Positions 59,416 to 64,000 of a stretch of 64,000 bases of DNA are shown here, one piece after another. This DNA is from Spiroplasma mirum ATCC 29335 (GTDB taxonomy: Bacteria; Bacillota_I; Bacilli_A; Mycoplasmatales; Mycoplasmataceae). The notes beneath the pieces were generated by a model, which was not told where the DNA came from, did not search any database, and saw nothing but the letters and a program-made list of their open reading frames with translations. Where the stretch lies: assembly GCF_000565195.1 (NCBI RefSeq), contig NZ_CP006720.1, forward strand, positions 62,001 to 126,000. Reading direction: 5' to 3'. The position numbers and the translations under genes were made by a program. The stretch's first letter is position 1, and every line of letters begins with the position of its first letter.

Positions 59416-60475
59416 ATGTTTGTTCTTGTTTACTTGCTTGCTTTTTATTTTTAACATATTCATAAATCATCATTCCTGCGGTGTATCAAATTACCACAAT
59501 GATTAACCAAGTTAGAATATTCACAAAGTTATCTTTATTAAGACCTAACCCTTTTTGAATACCAATAAAAACAATTAAATATGCACAAATAACTCCAAAT
59601 GAACCACCAATTGTAAAAGCTAATGATGGTTTAATTTCATAATTTTGATCTTTAATAAAACGTAAGGCCCCGATTGGCATTAGAAAGGCAGCTGAACCCA
59701 TCATAATAGGAAATGCACAAATAGCGCTTAATCCTAATAAGTAAGTAACAGCCATTGCAGGAGCATAAATCCCAACTCCTAAGGACATTAAGGCTCCTAA
59801 GATGAAGAACACAACCGCTCCCACCAAATATTTCCATCATATTTGTAAGGAATCAGCATTCCCAGAACTTGGCATGACACCAACTTGTTTTTGACCTAAT
59901 AAAATAATAATTGAGATAATAATCAATACAATACTAATAAAAATTTGGGCCCAACCTAATTTTATTTTATTAGCAAACATTGCCCCTAAGTATGATCCAA
60001 TTGAAGCTGCCGCAATTAAAAAAACTAGGGTTAGTCACTCAACTTTTATCAGGGAAATAAAAATAATTGCTTCTAAACAAGTGGGAACCGCGTGACCAAT
60101 ATTTAAAGTCCCTAAGATTTTTTTATCATTTTTTATTTGTTTAGTTAATTTTAATAAAACAATACTAATTGCAAATGAACCAATACCAATAGTATCAAAG
60201 AAATCAGCAATGAACCCAATAATCCCTAATTTTCATATTCGCTGCTTAATATTATTATCAAACTCGCCAACGTTTTTTTCTGCCTGGCCGTAGCACCGAT
60301 AACTTTTCGTAATTAAATAATATACAAAAATTCCGACAAAACATAATAATACTAAACATATTATAGTAGATGTTAATGTTGGTTGTCAGATGTTTGTAAA
60401 ATATAGCGTGATTAAAAAAATAATCAAAATAATCGGAATGCTTAGTAAACTTCAATAAAGGATTTTTTTCTGCAT
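59414..60475 (-). CDS. TauE/SafE-family anion permease
   Basis: 353 residues on the minus strand from ATG 60475 to TAA 59414-59416, with six TGA-Trp codons. About eight to nine membrane helices in two repeats: GFIADFFDTIGIGSFAIS and GALMSLGVGIYAPAM are the paired TauE signatures (G..aGf.D...G.G). Two N-terminal helices precede the first repeat. The family exports sulfite/sulfonates or imports sulfur and organic anions; substrate unknown. Confidence 0.88.
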
Positions 60476-60606
60476 ATTATGTTTCTTTCTGCTAAATATA
60501 ATCATAATTATTATATTATTAATGGAATAATTCTACCATATTTAAATTTGACATTAAAATAATATGAAATTTTAAAATATTTTTTATAAAAAAGACTACT
60601 TAATTA

Positions 60607-60634
60607 TTGATATTTTTACATTTTTCCCTATAAT
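60607..60634 (+). promoter_or_regulatory. Promoter of the pot operon
   Basis: TTGATA (60607-60612) and perfect TATAAT (60629-60634), 16-bp spacer, in the divergent gap between tauE and xre. The remaining gap (60476-60606) is A/T-rich with no other signal I can support. Confidence 0.7.
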
Positions 60635-60699
60635 TAACTTAAATGAAAATTAAAAAACAAAAAGTTTAGTATAACTAAACAAGATAAGGAGGAAAACTA

Positions 60700-61233
60700 A
60701 TGAAAATTGGTGAAAAAATTAAATTATTACGTCAAAAAAATAATTTAACCATTGAAGAGTTAGCTAATCGTTGTGAGTTAACAAAAGGGTTTATTAGCCA
60801 AATTGAACGGAATATTTCCTCCCCAAGTATTGAAACTTTAGAAAGTATTTTAGAGGTTTTAGGCACCAATTTAGGCGATTTTTTTAAGCAGGAAAAGAAT
60901 CGAAAGTTTGTGTATGGTGTCGAAGACCGCTATGAAGTTGAGCAAGATAATTATCGTATTGAATGGTTAATTCCAAATGCGCAAGCAAATGAGTTAGAAC
61001 CAATTTTAATTCAAATTAAACCGTATAGTGAATCCCAGAAGTTATTACCCTTTGAAGGTGAGATCTTTGGTTATGTCTTGTCCGGGGAAGTTAGTGTCTA
61101 TAGTGGAACAAAATTTCAAAAAGCTTATGAAAAAGATAGTTTTTATTTGTATGGTAATAATCAACATTATTTAAAAAATAATAGTAATAAAATTGCGGAA
61201 GTGCTGTGAATTTCAACTCCGCCCGTATTTTAA
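60700..61233 (+). CDS. XRE-cupin transcriptional regulator
   Basis: 177 residues from ATG 60700 behind TAAGGAGG. N-terminal HTH (LRQKNNLTIEELANRCELT, then KGFISQIERNISSPSIETL) and C-terminal cupin (SGEVSVYSG, DSFYLYGNNQHYL). TGA-Trp near the end. This PuuR-like architecture binds a small ligand; leading the pot genes it probably senses polyamines. Confidence 0.9.
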
Positions 61234-61263
61234 TAAGAAAATGAGAGAAAGGAAAAAACAAAA

Positions 61264-62316
61264 TTGGAAAAAAATATTTTAGAATTACGTAATATTTCTA
61301 AACAATATGATGGAAAGGTTATTTTAAAAGGAATTAGTGTCAATATTAAAGAAGGTGAGTTTGTAACTTTATTAGGACCTTCTGGGTGTGGTAAAACAAC
61401 AACTTTACGCTTAATTGGTGGTTTTGAAAAACCAGATAGTGGCGAAATGCTCTTTGAAGGGAAAAACTGATTAAAAGTTGCTGCAAACAAGCGGGAAGTT
61501 AATACTGTTTTTCAAAATTATGCGTTATTTCCCCATATGAATGTCTTTGATAATATTGCGTATGGTTTAAAAATTAAAAAGAAAAAATTTGATTTTATTA
61601 AGCGGGAAGTTTGTCGCTTTTTGCGTTTAGTGGGTTTAGATGGCTTTGCAGATGCCCGGATTGAATCATTATCTGGGGGACAAAAACAACGAGTAGCACT
61701 AGCCCGCGCTTTAATTAATCGTCCCCGAATTTTATTGCTAGATGAACCAATGTCAGCGTTAGATGTTAAACTTCGGAAAAAAATGCAAAGTGAATTAAAA
61801 GCTTTGCAAGAAGAAATTGGGATTACTTTTATTTTAGTAACCCATGATCAAGAAGAGGCCTTAACATTATCTGACCGGATTATTGTAATGAATAAGGGGG
61901 CAATTCAACAAGTAGGAACTCCGAGTAAAATTTATAATGAACCGGAAAACTTGTGAACAGCGCAATTTATTGGTGATTCCAATATTATTTCAGATGCCAT
62001 TTTTGTTAAGGATTATTTAGTTAAAATTGATGGCAAAAATTTTTCGTGTTTAGACCGGGGATTTGGGGAAAATGAAGATCGGATTGATATTATTATTCGC
62101 CCCGAAGATATTGATATTGTGGCAAAGGGGGACGGTTATTTTAATGGGACAGTGGAGTCGTTAAATTTTAAGGGAGTCCATTGAGAAATTGTGGTGGCAA
62201 CTAAACATCGAAAATATTTAATTCATACTACCGACCATGTTGAAGAAGAAAGCGAAGTTGCGGTAAAGTGAAATCCCGAAGATATTCATGTCATGTGAAA
62301 AGAAATTGATGATTAG
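61264..62316 (+). CDS. potA: Spermidine/putrescine ABC transporter ATP-binding protein
   Basis: 350 residues from TTG 61264 (GAAAGGAAAA upstream; no ATG in a better position). Walker [11 protein letters not shown]-loop [12 protein letters not shown], signature [15 protein letters not shown], Walker [14 protein letters not shown]-loop [13 protein letters not shown] domain follows from about residue 240. Several TGA-Trp. Confidence 0.95.
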
Positions 62317-62324
62317 GTTTCGTA

Positions 62325-63308
62325 ATGAAAAAAAATCTAGATAAAAAAGAATTCAAATTCTGAATTAAAACTAAAAAATGATTTAAAAAAACTAAATCAA
62401 AACTTCGTTCTTTCTTTCAAACATTATCCGCGTGATGTAAAACTCGCTACCATAACATTATTTATAATACCCAAAAAACTAAGTGATTCCAACGAGGAAT
62501 TAACCTATTAATCTGACCATACATTATTTTAATGATTTTATTAATTGTAGTTCCACTGTTAATTATTTTATTGTATTCGTTTATTCAACCAACAGGAAAC
62601 AGCTTAGTTTTTGAATTTAATTTTGCTAACTTTGCGGCCTTCTTTTCCCAACAAGCCTTTGTGGTGTCCTTATTTTTATCATTAGGTTATGCTTTAATTG
62701 CCGCAATTATTGCAATTATTATTGCTTATCCAGTTGCCTATGTCATGGCTTTTTGTAAATCAAAATTATTATCTAAAAATATTTGAATTTTAGTAACTTT
62801 ACCAATTTGAATTAACATGTTACTAAAAATTATTGGGTTGAAAACATTATTCCATATGATTGCCCCGGGGCTGTTAGGAACTCCGGTTTCCATTGTTATT
62901 GGGATGGTCTATGCTTTTATTCCCTTTGTGATCTTACCGATTTATAATAGTTTGGATAAAATTGATCATTCCTTAATTGAAGCATCACGTGATTTAGGAG
63001 CAAATGGTTTTACGACCTTTTGAAAAGTCATTTTTCGCCAGTCAATTCCGGGAGTTATTACTGGGGGAACTTTATTATTAGTGCAAGCAGCAACTTCGCT
63101 GTTAATCGTAAAATTTATGGGAAATGGTCAAATTAGTATGATTGTTGAAGTTATTAAATCCTACTTTTTTAAAGGAGGTAACTTTGGGTTAGGGGCTGCC
63201 ATCTCGGTAGTATTAGCTGTGATTGTCTTTATCATTATTATTGTTTCAAATTGAATGTCAAAAGTATTTGAAACTAAAAGGGGGAAACGAAATGAGAAAC
63301 TTTCTTAA
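62325..63308 (+). CDS. potB: Spermidine/putrescine ABC transporter permease
   Basis: 327 residues from ATG 62325, 8 nt after potA. A basic 65-residue N-terminal extension precedes six membrane helices; the EAA loop is [19 protein letters not shown], which docks on PotA. Many TGA-Trp. It overlaps potC by 17 nt in another frame. Confidence 0.93.
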
Positions 63309-64000
63309 ATGTTCTTACATGGGAATTATCTTATTATTTATCTATGTTCCCATTGTAATTTTAATTTTATTTTCTTTTAATAATAGTGATAGTATGGGAA
63401 TTTTCACTGGCTTTTCTGATCGCTGATACCATGAATTATCCCAACAACAATCATTTTTACAAAGTATTATTATTTCGGTCTTTACCGCGGTGATTGCCAC
63501 ATTAGTGTCAACTATTTTGGGAACCTTAGCTGCAATTGGCTTAAGTCGCGCTCGTAAAGTTACCCAAAAAATAACATTATCAATTACTAACATCCCCTTA
63601 ATTAATGCTGATATTATTACTGCGGTTTCATTAATAATGTTATTTATTGCACTAGGAGCAAAATTTGGGTTCTTAACTTTAGTGCTAGCCCATATTTCGT
63701 TTGATGTTCCTTATGTTATTATCACAGTGTTACCTCGTTTACGAAAAATTGATCCGCGTTTAATTGAGGCATCTTTAGACTTAGGTGCGAAGCCATCGCA
63801 AACACTATGAAAAATTATTTTACCAATTTTAAAACCAGCAATTATTTCAGCCGCCGCGATTGCTTTTGCGATGAGTTTTGATGACTTTATTATTTCTTAT
63901 TTTACAGGGGGTGATGATGTTAATGTGGCAACTTTCATTTATACAATGAAGAGAATTAAACCCTTTGTGAATGCTTTTGGAACAATTTGTATTGCAATTA
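63292..64000 (+). CDS. potC: Spermidine/putrescine ABC transporter permease, 3' end outside the window
   Basis: At least 236 residues from ATG 63292 behind AAAGGGGGAAAC, overlapping the end of potB. Helices begin at residue 8; the EAA motif is EASLDLGAKPSQTLWKIIL, and SFDDFIISYFTGG is typical of PotC. A substrate-binding subunit (potD) would be expected next. Confidence 0.93.

Overview
The window is a low-GC mollicute chromosome that reads TGA as tryptophan. TGA falls at conserved Trp positions throughout, for example in the [11 protein letters not shown] motif of RpoB, and RpsG ends with TGA-TAA read as Trp-stop. Gene order and content point to Spiroplasma, most likely the Citri/Mirum side of the genus: rpoBC next to the str operon, Spiroplasma-type lipoprotein signal peptides, a lemA/DUF3137 pair, a PTS fructose permease, an atp operon and potABC with an XRE-cupin regulator. 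The clade is an inference, because no 16S rRNA gene is present.

Layout. 0-11.2 kb: informational core with rpoB (5' end outside the window), rpoC (one apparent 1-base frameshift), rpsL, rpsG, fusA and tuf. 11.2-21.4 kb: lemA/DUF3137, mannose-6-phosphate isomerase, a fructose-type EIIABC permease, a 999-residue E2-like protein that has lost both the lipoyl lysine and the catalytic His, a YigZ-family gene and tRNA-His. 21.7-30.4 kb: a graveyard of two PQ-loop transporters, a PatB/MalY aminotransferase and a beta-glucoside/disaccharide PTS operon (GH1, EIIB, EIIC, Gfo/Idh, ROK kinase, MupG/DUF871), broken by frameshifts, deletions and an apparent inversion. DUF402 and EIIA remain intact. 30.5-46.9 kb: mostly intact housekeeping genes (upp, the full F1Fo ATP synthase operon, two paralogous lipoproteins, tenA-like, HAD phosphatases, secG-rnr-smpB).

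47-51.6 kb: a guanine-type riboswitch in front of a frameshifted purine permease, a gene-poor 1-kb stretch, then a decayed type II CRISPR-Cas locus (N-terminal third of cas9 with three in-frame TAA codons, a probable cas1 tail, a frameshifted cas2) with no array visible. 51.7-64 kb: alcohol dehydrogenase, ftsY-ylxM-ymdB, a decayed marR/nitroreductase pair, metK behind a SAM-I riboswitch, a HAD phosphatase, a TauE/SafE exporter and the spermidine/putrescine operon (xre-cupin, potA, potB, potC running off the end).

The picture is a host-associated Spiroplasma in active genome reduction. Transcription, translation, ATP synthase and polyamine import are kept, while carbohydrate scavenging, purine import and CRISPR defence are being lost. 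Some single-base frameshifts sit in homopolymers, including one in essential rpoC, so part of the apparent decay could be sequencing error; the truncations, fusion, inversion and in-frame stops could not.
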